DNA from: CAXNKG01 sp964202965
GTDB lineage: Bacteria > Acidobacteriota > Vicinamibacteria > Vicinamibacterales > UBA2999
Assembly (NCBI GenBank): GCA_964202965.1
Contig: CAXNKG010000005.1
Span: 1-64,000, forward strand
Length of the DNA: 64,000 nt
Direction of reading: 5' to 3'
The notes under the pieces are model-generated. The model was not told where the DNA came from. It made no database searches and was given only the letters and a program-made list of their open reading frames with translations. A program made the translations under genes and the position numbers. Positions 18,041 through 26,894 of this stretch are shown here, piece after piece (within the stretch, counting starts at the first letter, position 1; each line of letters opens with the position of its first letter).

Positions 18041-19513
18041 CTAGGAGTGTTCCGCCGGGCTCAGGGTGGCCGCGAATGTCGCCGGCGGCCGGGCCACCCG
18101 CGGCAAGGTCAGGCGTACTTCGAGCCCATGCGGTGTGAGGTTCCGGCACCTCACCGTTCCACCGCAGGCCTGCACGGCACTCTGGACGATCGCCAGTCCC
18201 TGTCCCACGCCGCCGGTCTTGCGGTCCCGTGCCTCGTCCACTCGGAAGAACGGCTCGCAGAGCCGCGGCAGCGCGTCCGGAGGCACGCCGGGACCCTGAT
18301 CGGCCACGTCGATGGTGACGGTGTCGCCGGCGGCCCGCGCCGTGACCGTGATCGGGCCTGCGTCGCCTGCGTACCGCAGCGCGTTCCGCAGGACGTTCGC
18401 CACGGCGCGAAACAGCGCTTCCGGATCGATCATGGCTTCGAGGTTCGCGGGCACGTCCACGCGCACGTCGCCTCCAGGGCGCGTCTCGATTCGGCAGGCA
18501 CGCTGCACCGCACTGGCCACCTCGGTCGGCCTGGCAACGGAGGTCTGCGACATCAACTCCTCGCGGGCGAGTTGCAGCAGATCGTCGGTCAGCCGAGTCA
18601 TCTCGGTGACATCCTCCTTCAGCCCCTCGATGTAGGGGCTCCCGTCTTTCGCCCTCTGGTCCAGAATCGCCAGGGCCACCTGCATGCGGCCAAGGGGGGA
18701 CCGCAGCTCGTGGGCGGTATCGCCGAGAAAGCGCTTCTGCCTCGCCACCTGCGCGCCCAGCCTCCGGCCCATGCCGTCGATTGACGCTGCCAGCCGTCCC
18801 AACTCGTCCTGCGGGCGCGTATCGAGCGCGATCTCGAAGTTCCCATCGGCGATGCGCGCGGTCGCCTGTTCCATCAGACCGATGCGCGTGGTCAATCGTC
18901 GCAGGAACGGGACCCAGCAGATCGCCGTGAGCGCGAGTCCCGCGGCTCCCCACAGGAGCCACGGTCCAGGCGCGAACAACAAGGCGCTGCCGAAGAAGAT
19001 GGACGAGGACACGACGAGGGTTCCCGGGATCGTCTCGGGTGACGACGCGGTGCGAATCGGGATGCGGACTCCGATCCAGTAGCCCGACGTCTCGCTGTCC
19101 ACCACGAGAAATGGCGTGCGCGGGGGAATGGGTTCGTGGTCGGGTGGCGGCAGGCCCTGAGCCACCCTCCTCCCGGCTTCGAACCGTTGGCGGAGCGCCT
19201 CCGGAAACTGGAGGTTCGGCCCCGCATGGTGCCGCCCGTCGTTTCGATACAGCGCGAATGTCGCTTCGTGGGCTGCGGAGTAATCACCGAGCAGCGTATC
19301 GACGTTCTCACTCGCGGTCATGGACATGTCGACCGCCAGCCGGCGAGAGACATCCAGCACACGCTCCTCGGCCGTCTGCAGCATGGATTCCCGCAACGTC
19401 TGCGGGCTCCGCGCGCCGGTTGCCGCCATGACCAGCAGGACGAGGGCCAGGACGTTCACGGTTGCGAGCAGCAGAATGCGCCCGCCGAGCGATCGTGTCG
19501 GATTCATTGTCAC
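18041..19513 (-). CDS. sensor histidine kinase (EnvZ/CpxA-like)
   Basis: 490 aa. A first membrane segment (residues ~12-32), a periplasmic sensor region (~33-175), a second membrane segment (~176-205) and HAMP (~205-255) precede the H-box LGDTAHELRSPLGRM (His ~268). N-box NVLRNALRYA, G1 DQGPGVPP, F-box EPFFRVDEARDR and G2 GGVGQGLAIVQS are all present. The gene overlaps the response regulator gene by 4 bp (ATGA). The FGE gene starts 13 bp downstream, so sensing and sulfatase maturation are in one operon. Confidence 0.95.
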   Translation of the reverse strand: MTMNPTRSLGGRILLLATVNVLALVLLVMAATGARSPQTLRESMLQTAEERVLDVSRRLAVDMSMTASENVDTLLGDYSAAHEATFALYRNDGRHHAGPNLQFPEALRQRFEAGRRVAQGLPPPDHEPIPPRTPFLVVDSETSGYWIGVRIPIRTASSPETIPGTLVVSSSIFFGSALLFAPGPWLLWGAAGLALTAICWVPFLRRLTTRIGLMEQATARIADGNFEIALDTRPQDELGRLAASIDGMGRRLGAQVARQKRFLGDTAHELRSPLGRMQVALAILDQRAKDGSPYIEGLKEDVTEMTRLTDDLLQLAREELMSQTSVARPTEVASAVQRACRIETRPGGDVRVDVPANLEAMIDPEALFRAVANVLRNALRYAGDAGPITVTARAAGDTVTIDVADQGPGVPPDALPRLCEPFFRVDEARDRKTGGVGQGLAIVQSAVQACGGTVRCRNLTPHGLEVRLTLPRVARPPATFAATLSPAEHS

Positions 19514-20229
19514 AGGGCCCGCCCGGGTTTTCGCATCCGGTAGCCGATCCCGCGCACTGTTTCGATTAAGCGCGGCTCGCGGAAATCGTCTCCGAGTTTG
19601 CGGCGAAGCGCCGAGATGTGGACGTCAATCGAGCGGTCGAAGGCTTCGAAGTCGCGGTCCGCGGCGGTGAGCAGCAGATGCTCGCGGCTGCAGACGCGTC
19701 CCACCGCTTTCGCCAGGGCGAGGAGCAGATCGTACTCGACGCGCGTGAGTGCGAGCGGGACGTCATTCATGGCCGCGGCGCGAGCGCCGGGGTCCATCCA
19801 CAGCGGTCCCACGGACACCGTTGGGGGGCGCCCGGGGTCCTTCTGCTGCGCGACGGTGGCGGAGCGCCGCAGGACCGCCCGCAGCCGCGCGAGCAATTCG
19901 CGAGTCGAGAATGTCTTGGGCAGGTAGTCGTCGGCGCCGACTTCGAGCCCGGTGATCCGGTCCACCTCGTCACCGAGGGCGGTCAGCATCAGGACCGGCG
20001 TCTGCGACGTCCTGCGCAGTTCGCGCAGGACGTCCAGGCCACTCATGCCCGGGAGCATCACGTCGAGAATGAGTGCGGCGCGTGGCTCTTCCAGCGCGCG
20101 CATGAGCCCGACCCTGCCGTCGTGGGCGACCTCCACTTCGTAGCCAAGCGGCTCCAGGTAGTCCTTCAGGAGGTGACACAGCTTCCGATCGTCTTCGACG
20201 AGCAGCAGCCGTGGACAGTCCACTGACAT
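19510..20229 (-). CDS. OmpR/PhoB-family response regulator (CpxR-like)
   Basis: 239 aa. Receiver domain with acidic pair VEDD, phospho-acceptor D56 (LILDVMLPGMSG), T (LMLTALGDE) and K (YLPKTF). The winged-helix DNA-binding domain includes LALTRVEYDLLLALA, RSIDVHISALRRKLGDD and IETVRGIGYRM. Regulators of this family bind direct repeats 10-11 bp apart. A TTTAC-N6-TTTAC repeat (GTAAA-N6-GTAAA on this strand, like a CpxR box) lies 45-60 bp upstream of this start in the shared intergenic region. A TAAAAT box (20246-20241) is 11 nt before the ATG; no Shine-Dalgarno is seen. Confidence 0.95.
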   Translation of the reverse strand: MSVDCPRLLLVEDDRKLCHLLKDYLEPLGYEVEVAHDGRVGLMRALEEPRAALILDVMLPGMSGLDVLRELRRTSQTPVLMLTALGDEVDRITGLEVGADDYLPKTFSTRELLARLRAVLRRSATVAQQKDPGRPPTVSVGPLWMDPGARAAAMNDVPLALTRVEYDLLLALAKAVGRVCSREHLLLTAADRDFEAFDRSIDVHISALRRKLGDDFREPRLIETVRGIGYRMRKPGRAL

Positions 20230-20273
20230 TGATTTTGGGGATTTTAGCGGCTGCCATCGGCCCGCGCACCTGT

Positions 20274-20322
20274 TTTACGTTCGCTTTACAAATTCCGGGC
20301 ACATCCCCGTGGCGCGCTTAAC
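20274..20322 (+). promoter_or_regulatory. composite direct-repeat element, site 1
   Basis: TTTAC (20274-20278), spacer GTTCGC, TTTAC (20285-20289), then TTAAC (20318-20322) 33 bp after the second box. It points towards the MBL operon at 20431 and is also upstream of the response regulator operon on the other strand. The 16-bp repeat differs by one base from site 6 at 40761-40776. Confidence 0.65.
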
Positions 20323-20430
20323 ATGGCCGAGGTCTGATCGTGGTGAGTTCAGCGCCGCGGGGGAGGAACGCCGGTCAGCCGACGCGGCATGGCGGCGTGT
20401 GCCGGTTCAACGGTAAAGTTTCGAGGGCGA

Positions 20431-21489
20431 ATGATGTCATCGATCGTCAGAAGCGGGGTGACGGCGGCGGCGGCCGTCTGGCTGGCCGCCGGTGCGTACC
20501 CGGGCGCCAGCCGCATGCCGGCCGTGGATGCCCAGGCGCTCCCGCAGGCCGGTGACGCCCCTGGGGATGGCCTGGAGGTGATCCAGTTGCGTCCGAACTT
20601 CTTCATGATCGCGGGCGCCGGCGGGAACATCGGCGTGCAGGTCGGCGAGGACGGCGCCGTCGTCGTGGATTCGGGCTCGGCCGCGAGGGCCGACGCCGTC
20701 GCGGCGACGATCAGGCGACTCTCCGAGCGTCCGATTCGGTTCGTGATCAACACGAGCGCGGACGCGGACCACGTTGGCGGCAATGTCGCGGTTTCGAGAG
20801 CGGGGGAGACCCTGCTGACACCCACCGGCGCGGCGGCGGCCGGCGGGGCGGCCGGGCTGGGCGGACTGACCAACGACGGAGCAGCGGGGATCATCGCGGC
20901 CGAAGCTGTCATCGGCAGGATGAGCGCGCCCACGGGCCGGGAGTCCCCGTTCCCCTCCGCGGCGTGGCCGACCGAAAGTCTGCCTCTGGGGCGGGCGACC
21001 ATGTTTCTGAACGGGGAGGGAATCGAGATTCTCCACCAGCCTGCCGCGCACACCGACGGCGACGCTATCGTGTTCTTTCGCCGCTCGGATGTGGTCGTCG
21101 CCGGTGACATCCTGGACACGACCCGGTTTCCCGTCATCGACGTCGAGCGGGGCGGCACCATTCAAGGCGAACTCGATGCGCTCAATCGACTGATCGACCT
21201 GGCGATCCCCTCGATCCCGATTGTGTCGCGCGACGCCGGCACCTACGTCATTCCCGGACATGGCCGGGTCTTCGATCACTTCGACCTGGTCGACTATCGC
21301 GACATGGTCACCATCATTCGAGACCGCATCAAGGACCTGGCTGATGCGGGCATGACGCTCGAACGGGTCAAGGCGTCGTCGCCGGCCCGCGGCTACACGC
21401 GGCAGTACGGCGCGACCTCTGGCCCCTGGACGACCGACATGTTCGTGGAAGCGGTGTACAAGACCCTTCCGCGGGAGAACAAGCAGTGA
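20431..21489 (+). CDS. exported MBL-fold protein with altered zinc motif
   Basis: 352 aa from the second ATG, preceded by a weak GAGGG. Signal peptide to VDAQA. Clearly the same family as the C-terminal half of the 51948 protein (shared VIPGHGR, YRDMVTIIRDRI, GMTLE and WTTDMFVEAVY). Where that paralogue has H-M-H-P-D-H, this one has S109-A-D-A-D-H114 in NTSADADHVGGN, so both His of H-x-H are gone; later AAHTDGD and PGHG are kept. It may bind one metal or be non-hydrolytic. The next gene starts at a GTG overlapping its stop, so expression is coupled. Confidence 0.85.
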   Translation: MMSSIVRSGVTAAAAVWLAAGAYPGASRMPAVDAQALPQAGDAPGDGLEVIQLRPNFFMIAGAGGNIGVQVGEDGAVVVDSGSAARADAVAATIRRLSERPIRFVINTSADADHVGGNVAVSRAGETLLTPTGAAAAGGAAGLGGLTNDGAAGIIAAEAVIGRMSAPTGRESPFPSAAWPTESLPLGRATMFLNGEGIEILHQPAAHTDGDAIVFFRRSDVVVAGDILDTTRFPVIDVERGGTIQGELDALNRLIDLAIPSIPIVSRDAGTYVIPGHGRVFDHFDLVDYRDMVTIIRDRIKDLADAGMTLERVKASSPARGYTRQYGATSGPWTTDMFVEAVYKTLPRENKQ

Positions 21490-22292
21490 TCGCGCGACAT
21501 GTACTCGGCGCCAGCCTCGCGCTGGCCACGCTGGTGCTGCCGGCGTCTGTGTACGGACAGGGTCGGGGAGGCCCGGGAGGAGGTCCTCCGGGCGGGGCGC
21601 AGCGGCCTTCGGCGAGAGCCATGGCGACCGCGGATCTCACCGGCTACTGGGTGTCGGTCGTGACCGAGGACTGGCGATACCGGATGCTCACTCCCGCGAA
21701 GGGCGACTACGGGGGCGTGCAGATGACGCCGGAAGCGCGGAAGATTGCCGATGCGTGGGCCCCGGCCGCTGACGAGGCCGCCGGGAACCAGTGCAAGTCC
21801 TACGGCGCCGCCGCCATCATGCGTGTACCCGGACGCGTGCACCTCACGTGGCAGGACGACAACACGTTGCGTCTGGACGCGGACGCGGGCACGCAGACGA
21901 GGCTGTTCCGGTTCGGACCGCCCCGGCCGGGTGGCCCTGCTCCGGCGACCGGCCCGCGGACGTGGCAGGGTGAGTCGGCGGCAGAGTGGGCGACGTTGGG
22001 AGGCGGGCGCGGAGCGCCGCCGCCGCCGGCGCCTGGCGCGTCGCTGGTAGTGGTCACCAGGAACATGCGGGCGGGGCACCTGCGGAAGAACGGCGTGCCT
22101 TACAGCGAAGACACGGTCCTCACAGAGCACTTCACGGTGGCTCCGTTGCCAGCCGGCGGAGAGGCGCTGGTCGTCACCAGCATCGTCCAGGATCCCAGAT
22201 ATTTTCCGCGGCCGTTCACCGTGAGTTCCGTGTTCAAGAAGCAGGCTGACGCATCCGGGTGGGACCCGACGCCGTGTTCGACGACATGGTAG
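21486..22292 (+). CDS. exported domain protein, 'VSVVTEDWR' branch
   Basis: 268 aa, GTG start overlapping the previous stop (GTGA). Signal peptide to VYGQ, then a Gly/Pro-rich linker. DLTGYWVSVVTEDWRYRM, QCKSYGAAAIMRVPGRV, TQTRLFRFGPP and NMRAGHLRKNGVPYSEDT match the 53762 protein along their whole length. The G-x-W start and L-R-K-N-G-x-P-x-S strand place it in the same superfamily as the other exported domains here. It is always next to the MBL gene or its fusion in this window. Function unknown. Confidence 0.8.
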   Translation: MIARHVLGASLALATLVLPASVYGQGRGGPGGGPPGGAQRPSARAMATADLTGYWVSVVTEDWRYRMLTPAKGDYGGVQMTPEARKIADAWAPAADEAAGNQCKSYGAAAIMRVPGRVHLTWQDDNTLRLDADAGTQTRLFRFGPPRPGGPAPATGPRTWQGESAAEWATLGGGRGAPPPPAPGASLVVVTRNMRAGHLRKNGVPYSEDTVLTEHFTVAPLPAGGEALVVTSIVQDPRYFPRPFTVSSVFKKQADASGWDPTPCSTTW

Positions 22293-22326
22293 GCGAGACC
22301 GTGCGGCCGTGCTGGAGGAGTCAGTC

Positions 22327-23181
22327 ATGACACAGAGCGTGCGATGGCGATGTGGACTGGTCGTGTTGCTGCTCCTCGGCGCGCGGACGCCTGCGTCCGC
22401 CCAGTTCGAACTGGCCGGCTCCTGGGTGCCGAGGGATTCGCGAACCGGAAACGATTTCACGACCGTCGACTACACGGGCATCCCGATCAACGACGAGGCT
22501 CGAGAGCGGGCCTTGTCCTACGCTCCGGCGCAGATCGCGTTGATGGAGCGCCAGTGCCAGGGTTGGGCGCCCTACTACCTCGTGATCGGTCCCTTCGGCC
22601 TGAAGATCTGGCAGGAGATGGAGATGGTGAGGGGTACGACGATCTCCTGGACGATCGGCGCCTGGGAGGACCGGCTGCCTCTCAAGATCTGGATGGACGG
22701 ACGCCCCCACCCGTCCAGGAATGCGCCCCATGAGCGCGGAGGCTTCACCACCGGCCGGTGGGAAGGCAACACGCTCGTGGCGTACACCACTCACATGAAG
22801 GCGGGCCAGCTCCGCCGTAATGGCACGCCGAACAGCGACCTGGCAACGATGACCACGCGTTTCATCCGGAACGGCGAGTACCTCACCGTGTTCGCGGTCA
22901 TCGAGGATCCGGTCTACCTGAGCGAGCCGTGGATGCTCACCAAGAACTTTCAGCTGGACGCGTCACCCGTGTCCCCCGTCGGTCCGCCCTGCACGCCCGC
23001 GTTCGAGGGTGCAGGCGGCGGAGGTGTCGTTCCGCATTTCCTGCCTGGAAAGAATCCCTTCGTCGACGAGATGACGGAGACGCTACACGTACCAAGGGAA
23101 GCCGTTCTCGGCGGGGCGGAAACGCTGTATCCCGAGTACCGGAAAAAGATGAAGGACGCGTACGTGCGTCCCGAGCAATGA
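22327..23181 (+). CDS. exported domain protein, 'FxLxGxW' branch
   Basis: 284 aa; GGAGGAG before the ATG at 22327. Signal peptide to ASAQ. FELAGSWVPRD, GIPINDEARERAL, GRWEGNTLVAYTTHMKAG, LRRNGTPNSDLATM and a C-terminal PHFLPGKNPFVDEM align with the N-terminal ~280 residues of the 51948 fusion protein. Separate here, fused to the MBL there. Third gene of the four-gene operon. Function unknown. Confidence 0.8.
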   Translation: MTQSVRWRCGLVVLLLLGARTPASAQFELAGSWVPRDSRTGNDFTTVDYTGIPINDEARERALSYAPAQIALMERQCQGWAPYYLVIGPFGLKIWQEMEMVRGTTISWTIGAWEDRLPLKIWMDGRPHPSRNAPHERGGFTTGRWEGNTLVAYTTHMKAGQLRRNGTPNSDLATMTTRFIRNGEYLTVFAVIEDPVYLSEPWMLTKNFQLDASPVSPVGPPCTPAFEGAGGGGVVPHFLPGKNPFVDEMTETLHVPREAVLGGAETLYPEYRKKMKDAYVRPEQ

Positions 23182-23239
23182 GGCCGGAACTGTGGTGGTC
23201 CCCCGCCTGTGCGTGGGAGACGACCGCGAGGAGTTTTCG

Positions 23240-23629
23240 ATGACACGTCTACTGTTGGCCGCCGCGGTCGCGGCGGCTTCATTGGTCGCGGGTGCACCTG
23301 TCGGCGCCCATCATTCGTTCGCGGCGCATTATATCGAGGACAAGAAAGTCACGGTCGAAGGGGATGTCGCGCAGTTCCAGTATCGGAATCCGCACTCCTT
23401 CCTGTATGTGACGGTCAAGGACGAGAAGGGCCAGCCGCAGCGGTGGGCCATCGAGTGGGGAGGCGCCGGCCAGTTGCGCGGCCAGAACGTGAGAATCGAC
23501 ACCTTCAGGCCTGGTGATCGCGTCGTCGTGGTCGGGGATGCGAGCCGGACGCCCGGCGAACTCAGGCTCCGCATGCGGACCATCACCCGCCCGTCGGACG
23601 GATTCAAGTGGGGCGGCGAAATCGATTAG
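23240..23629 (+). CDS. DUF6152 family exported protein
   Basis: 129 aa; GCGAGGAG upstream of the ATG at 23240. Signal peptide ends at VGAHHSFAAHY, again with His-His at the mature start. QYRNPHSFLYVTVKDEKG is the conserved core. Last gene of the MBL/exported-domain operon, which ties DUF6152 to the MBL module. Confidence 0.88.
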   Translation: MTRLLLAAAVAAASLVAGAPVGAHHSFAAHYIEDKKVTVEGDVAQFQYRNPHSFLYVTVKDEKGQPQRWAIEWGGAGQLRGQNVRIDTFRPGDRVVVVGDASRTPGELRLRMRTITRPSDGFKWGGEID

Positions 23630-23722
23630 CGGCGTCTCCATGTGCCCGGGCAGGCGCCAGGTTGCTTCTTACTTCGGCATGACTTTCCTGGCGCCGAGCA
23701 GTTCGGGGGCGTGGCGTGATAT

Positions 23723-23770
23723 CTTGCGCACTCATAACAATTTGCGCTTCCGGCGTCACGATAGCTTGAC
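23723..23770 (+). promoter_or_regulatory. composite direct-repeat element, site 2
   Basis: CTTGC (23723-23727, weak match), spacer GCACTC, ATAAC (23734-23738), then TTGAC (23766-23770) 32 bp after the second box. The DNA after the third box, through GCATGATCG to about 23795, is nearly the same as after site 3. Confidence 0.5.
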
Positions 23771-23878
23771 AATTCCAGAGCATGATCGGCGCCGAAGACG
23801 GCCGGCACGAAGGTGCCGGTGACGGGGGTGTCCGTTCGCGGGTCAGCCACAACGTCAGTGGCCAAAGGAGAAGCGATC

Positions 23879-26860
23879 GTGCAGAAACGCAGCTTCACGT
23901 CGGTCATTGTTGATTTGTCGAGTCGTCCACTGAACTCCACGCTCCGCCTCTCGCCGCGGGTTCTGGGGATGGTCTCGTTGCTCTGTGTGCTCCTGCCGGC
24001 GCTGGCATCGGCACAGAGCGTGGCCGGAGTCGTCCGGGACACCACGGGCGCCGTGTTGCCGGGTGTCACCGTGGAAGTATCCAGTCCGGCGTTGATCGAG
24101 GGGACCCGATCGCTCGTCACCGACGAGCGCGGGCTCTATCGGTTCGTCGAACTGCGGCCGGGCACCTACACGATCACGTTCACGCTGGCCGGTTTCCAGA
24201 CGCTGCGCGACGACAACCTGCAGCTGCCCACGGGGTTCACGGCGACGATCAACAAGTCCATGGCGGTGGGGGGGATCGAGGAGACGATCACCGTCAGCCG
24301 CGAGGCGGCCTCCGTTGACACCGTGAGCATCGCCGTCCGGGAGGTGATGCGGCAGGAGGATCTCGACGCGCTGCCACTGGGGGAGAGCCTCGGCGCGCTG
24401 CGCGGCCTGATCCTCGGCGCCGTCAATGCCGGGGCCGTGCAGGACGTAGGCGGCAACCAGGGCGAGAGGCAGCAGAATTTCGCCGTCAACGGCGGGCGCC
24501 CCGGGGATTTTCAGCAGTACCGCGACGGCATGCTCACCAATAGCCTGATCTCGGCGGGCAACTGGCTCGGCAGCCAGAACCCCTCCACGATTCAGGAGAC
24601 GGTGGTATCGACGAGCGGGTTTGGTGCGGCGGCTCAGACCGGCGGCGCGTCGATCAACATGGTCGAGCGGGACGGCGGCAACGTGTTCAGCGGAACGATT
24701 AATGTGGACGGCACCACGGAAGCGCTGCGGTCGTCCAACCTGACGAGCGGGCTGCGGGCCCGTGGCGTGGGGACGGACCCCTCCATTCGTCAGCGCTATG
24801 ACGTGAACGGCGGGTTCGGCGGCCCCATCGTGCGAAGCAAGTTGTGGTTCTACACCGGGGCGCGGCACTGGATCGCGTCTGACTATCAGCCTGGCAACTA
24901 CTTCAACAAGACGCCGGGCACACTGTTCTACACGCCGGATCTGAGCCGCCCGGCCTACTCCAACAACTACTATTCGCAGGGCAGCGCGCGCCTGACCTGG
25001 CAGGCCGCGGAGGAACACAAGTTCACGGGGGCGTACGTGTGGGAGCGGAACTGCAACTGCATGTACAACATCGAGACCGGAACGGTGGCGCCAGAGGCCG
25101 CCGGCAACCACTTCTACTCCCCGAACCGCCGGATTCAGGCAACCTGGTCGCATCCGATGACCGATCGCCTGGTCATGTGGGCGGGGATCACGGACCTCAA
25201 CGTCCGTCACAACAAGCAGGCGGAGGGCGGCGGCAAAGATACCGACCGTTCGATCCTGGACACTGCGCGCAACTATCGCTACGGCGCGCCCGGGTCGGCT
25301 TTCGGTCTGCCCACCTCGTTCGGCTTTCAGAACATCATCCAGCGGAACCAGAACTTCACGCTGTCGTACCTGCGGGGAGGCCACTACCTGAAGACCGGCT
25401 TCTCGATGATGCAGGGCAACTTCGATTCGAACCGGTTTATTCCCGGCGACATGAGCTTCCGGTTCAACGGCCTCATTCCGCAGTCGATCGATCTGTTTGC
25501 GGGGCCGTACATCTGGGAGGTGAAGACGAACTATCCGTCGGTGTTCGTGGAAGATCAGTTGACGTTCAACCGGCTGACGCTGAATCTGGGCCTGCGCTAC
25601 GACGGGCTGCAGGGCAACGTCCCGGCACAGCGCCTGCCCGTCGGGCCCTTCCGTCCGGAGCTCGACTTTGCGCCGGTGAAGAACAAGCCGAGCTACCACG
25701 ACCTCAATCCGCGGGTGGGCTTCGCCTACGACATGTTCGGGAACGGCCGGACGGCCCTCAAGGCCTCCCTGTCCCGGACCGCGACGTTCATCTCACCCGG
25801 CGACGTCCAGTCGATCGCCAATCCGGTCGGACTCATGGTGCAGACCGCGAACCGTACCTGGACCGACAACGGGAACTACGTGCCGGACTGCGACCTCCGC
25901 TCGCCCCTGGCGAACGGGGAGTGCGGCCCCATCTCGAATCGGAACTTCGGCACCGTCAGGCCCGCCACCGAGCGGGCGCCAGAGACGCTGGAGGGGTGGC
26001 AGACCCGGCCGTTCAGCTGGCAGAGCTCTGTGTCGGTTGATCACCAGCTCCGCGACAACTTCCTGATGAGCGTCGGGTACTTCCGGACCTGGTATGGCAA
26101 TTTCCAGGTCACCGACAACCGGGCCTTGGCTCCGGCCGACTACGACCCGTTCTGTGTCACCGCTCCCACCGATAACCGGCTCCCGGCCGGTGTCAGCGGG
26201 CAGCAGGTCTGCGGTTTCTTCGATGTGAGCCTGGCCAAGTTCGGACAGGTCAATGACATCGTGGTGCCGGCGGCCAAGTTCGGCAAGCAGAGCGAGATCT
26301 ACAACGGCATCACGGCCTCGATGAGCCTTCGAGCGGGAGGGTATTCGCTCGGCGGCGGGCTGGTCACGGGCGCCACCGTGACCGACAACTGCTTCGTCGT
26401 GGATTCACCCCAGCTCTATCAGTGCCACGTCAGCCCGTCCTGGTACGCCGGGACGCAGGTGAAACTCCATGGCGTGATGCCGCTGCGCTGGGGACTGCAG
26501 GCCAGCACGGCCTTCCAGATGGTGCCCTCGATTCCGCTCCTGGCTTCGTACGTCGCGACCAATGCGCAGGTGCAGGGATTGGGCCGCCCGTTGTCGGGCG
26601 GCGCCAACACCAACCGCACGATCAATCTGATCGATACCGGGACGGAGTTCGCTGAGGGATGGAACACGCAGCTCGATGTCCGCGTCTCCGGGTCGTACAA
26701 CCTTCAGGGCATGCGCGTGCAGCCGAACTTCGACCTGTTCAACCTGTTGAATGCGAGCACCGTGCTCGGGGTGAACACGCGGTACGGCTCGTCGTGGCTG
26801 AACGCGACGTCCGTCGTCGGTGGACGCGTGGCGCGAATGGGAGTGCGGTTGAGCTTCTGA
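23879..26860 (+). CDS. TonB-dependent receptor, Oar-like
   Basis: 993 aa from a GTG with AAAGGAG 8 bp upstream. Signal region to ALASAQ, then the regulatory domain (GVVRDTTGAVLPGVTVEVSS, RGLYRFVELRPGTYTITF), plug (EETITVSREAASVDTV, INMVERDGGNVFSGTI) and a barrel ending GVRLSF. It belongs to a subgroup of ~1000-aa receptors together with the genes at 33484 and 36524. The next gene, a beta-propeller cytochrome, begins 34 bp on. Outer membrane; ligand unknown. Confidence 0.92.
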   Translation: MQKRSFTSVIVDLSSRPLNSTLRLSPRVLGMVSLLCVLLPALASAQSVAGVVRDTTGAVLPGVTVEVSSPALIEGTRSLVTDERGLYRFVELRPGTYTITFTLAGFQTLRDDNLQLPTGFTATINKSMAVGGIEETITVSREAASVDTVSIAVREVMRQEDLDALPLGESLGALRGLILGAVNAGAVQDVGGNQGERQQNFAVNGGRPGDFQQYRDGMLTNSLISAGNWLGSQNPSTIQETVVSTSGFGAAAQTGGASINMVERDGGNVFSGTINVDGTTEALRSSNLTSGLRARGVGTDPSIRQRYDVNGGFGGPIVRSKLWFYTGARHWIASDYQPGNYFNKTPGTLFYTPDLSRPAYSNNYYSQGSARLTWQAAEEHKFTGAYVWERNCNCMYNIETGTVAPEAAGNHFYSPNRRIQATWSHPMTDRLVMWAGITDLNVRHNKQAEGGGKDTDRSILDTARNYRYGAPGSAFGLPTSFGFQNIIQRNQNFTLSYLRGGHYLKTGFSMMQGNFDSNRFIPGDMSFRFNGLIPQSIDLFAGPYIWEVKTNYPSVFVEDQLTFNRLTLNLGLRYDGLQGNVPAQRLPVGPFRPELDFAPVKNKPSYHDLNPRVGFAYDMFGNGRTALKASLSRTATFISPGDVQSIANPVGLMVQTANRTWTDNGNYVPDCDLRSPLANGECGPISNRNFGTVRPATERAPETLEGWQTRPFSWQSSVSVDHQLRDNFLMSVGYFRTWYGNFQVTDNRALAPADYDPFCVTAPTDNRLPAGVSGQQVCGFFDVSLAKFGQVNDIVVPAAKFGKQSEIYNGITASMSLRAGGYSLGGGLVTGATVTDNCFVVDSPQLYQCHVSPSWYAGTQVKLHGVMPLRWGLQASTAFQMVPSIPLLASYVATNAQVQGLGRPLSGGANTNRTINLIDTGTEFAEGWNTQLDVRVSGSYNLQGMRVQPNFDLFNLLNASTVLGVNTRYGSSWLNATSVVGGRVARMGVRLSF

Positions 26861-26894
26861 TTCCTGCCCCGGGCGCAGTCCTGATGGAGCGTGC

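Noticed and set aside
23766..23795. TTGACA at site 2 as a standard sigma-70 -35 box
   Set aside because: The sequence 16-18 bp downstream is GCGCCG-like, with no -10 match. The third box may still be a -35 for another sigma factor, but I cannot show it.
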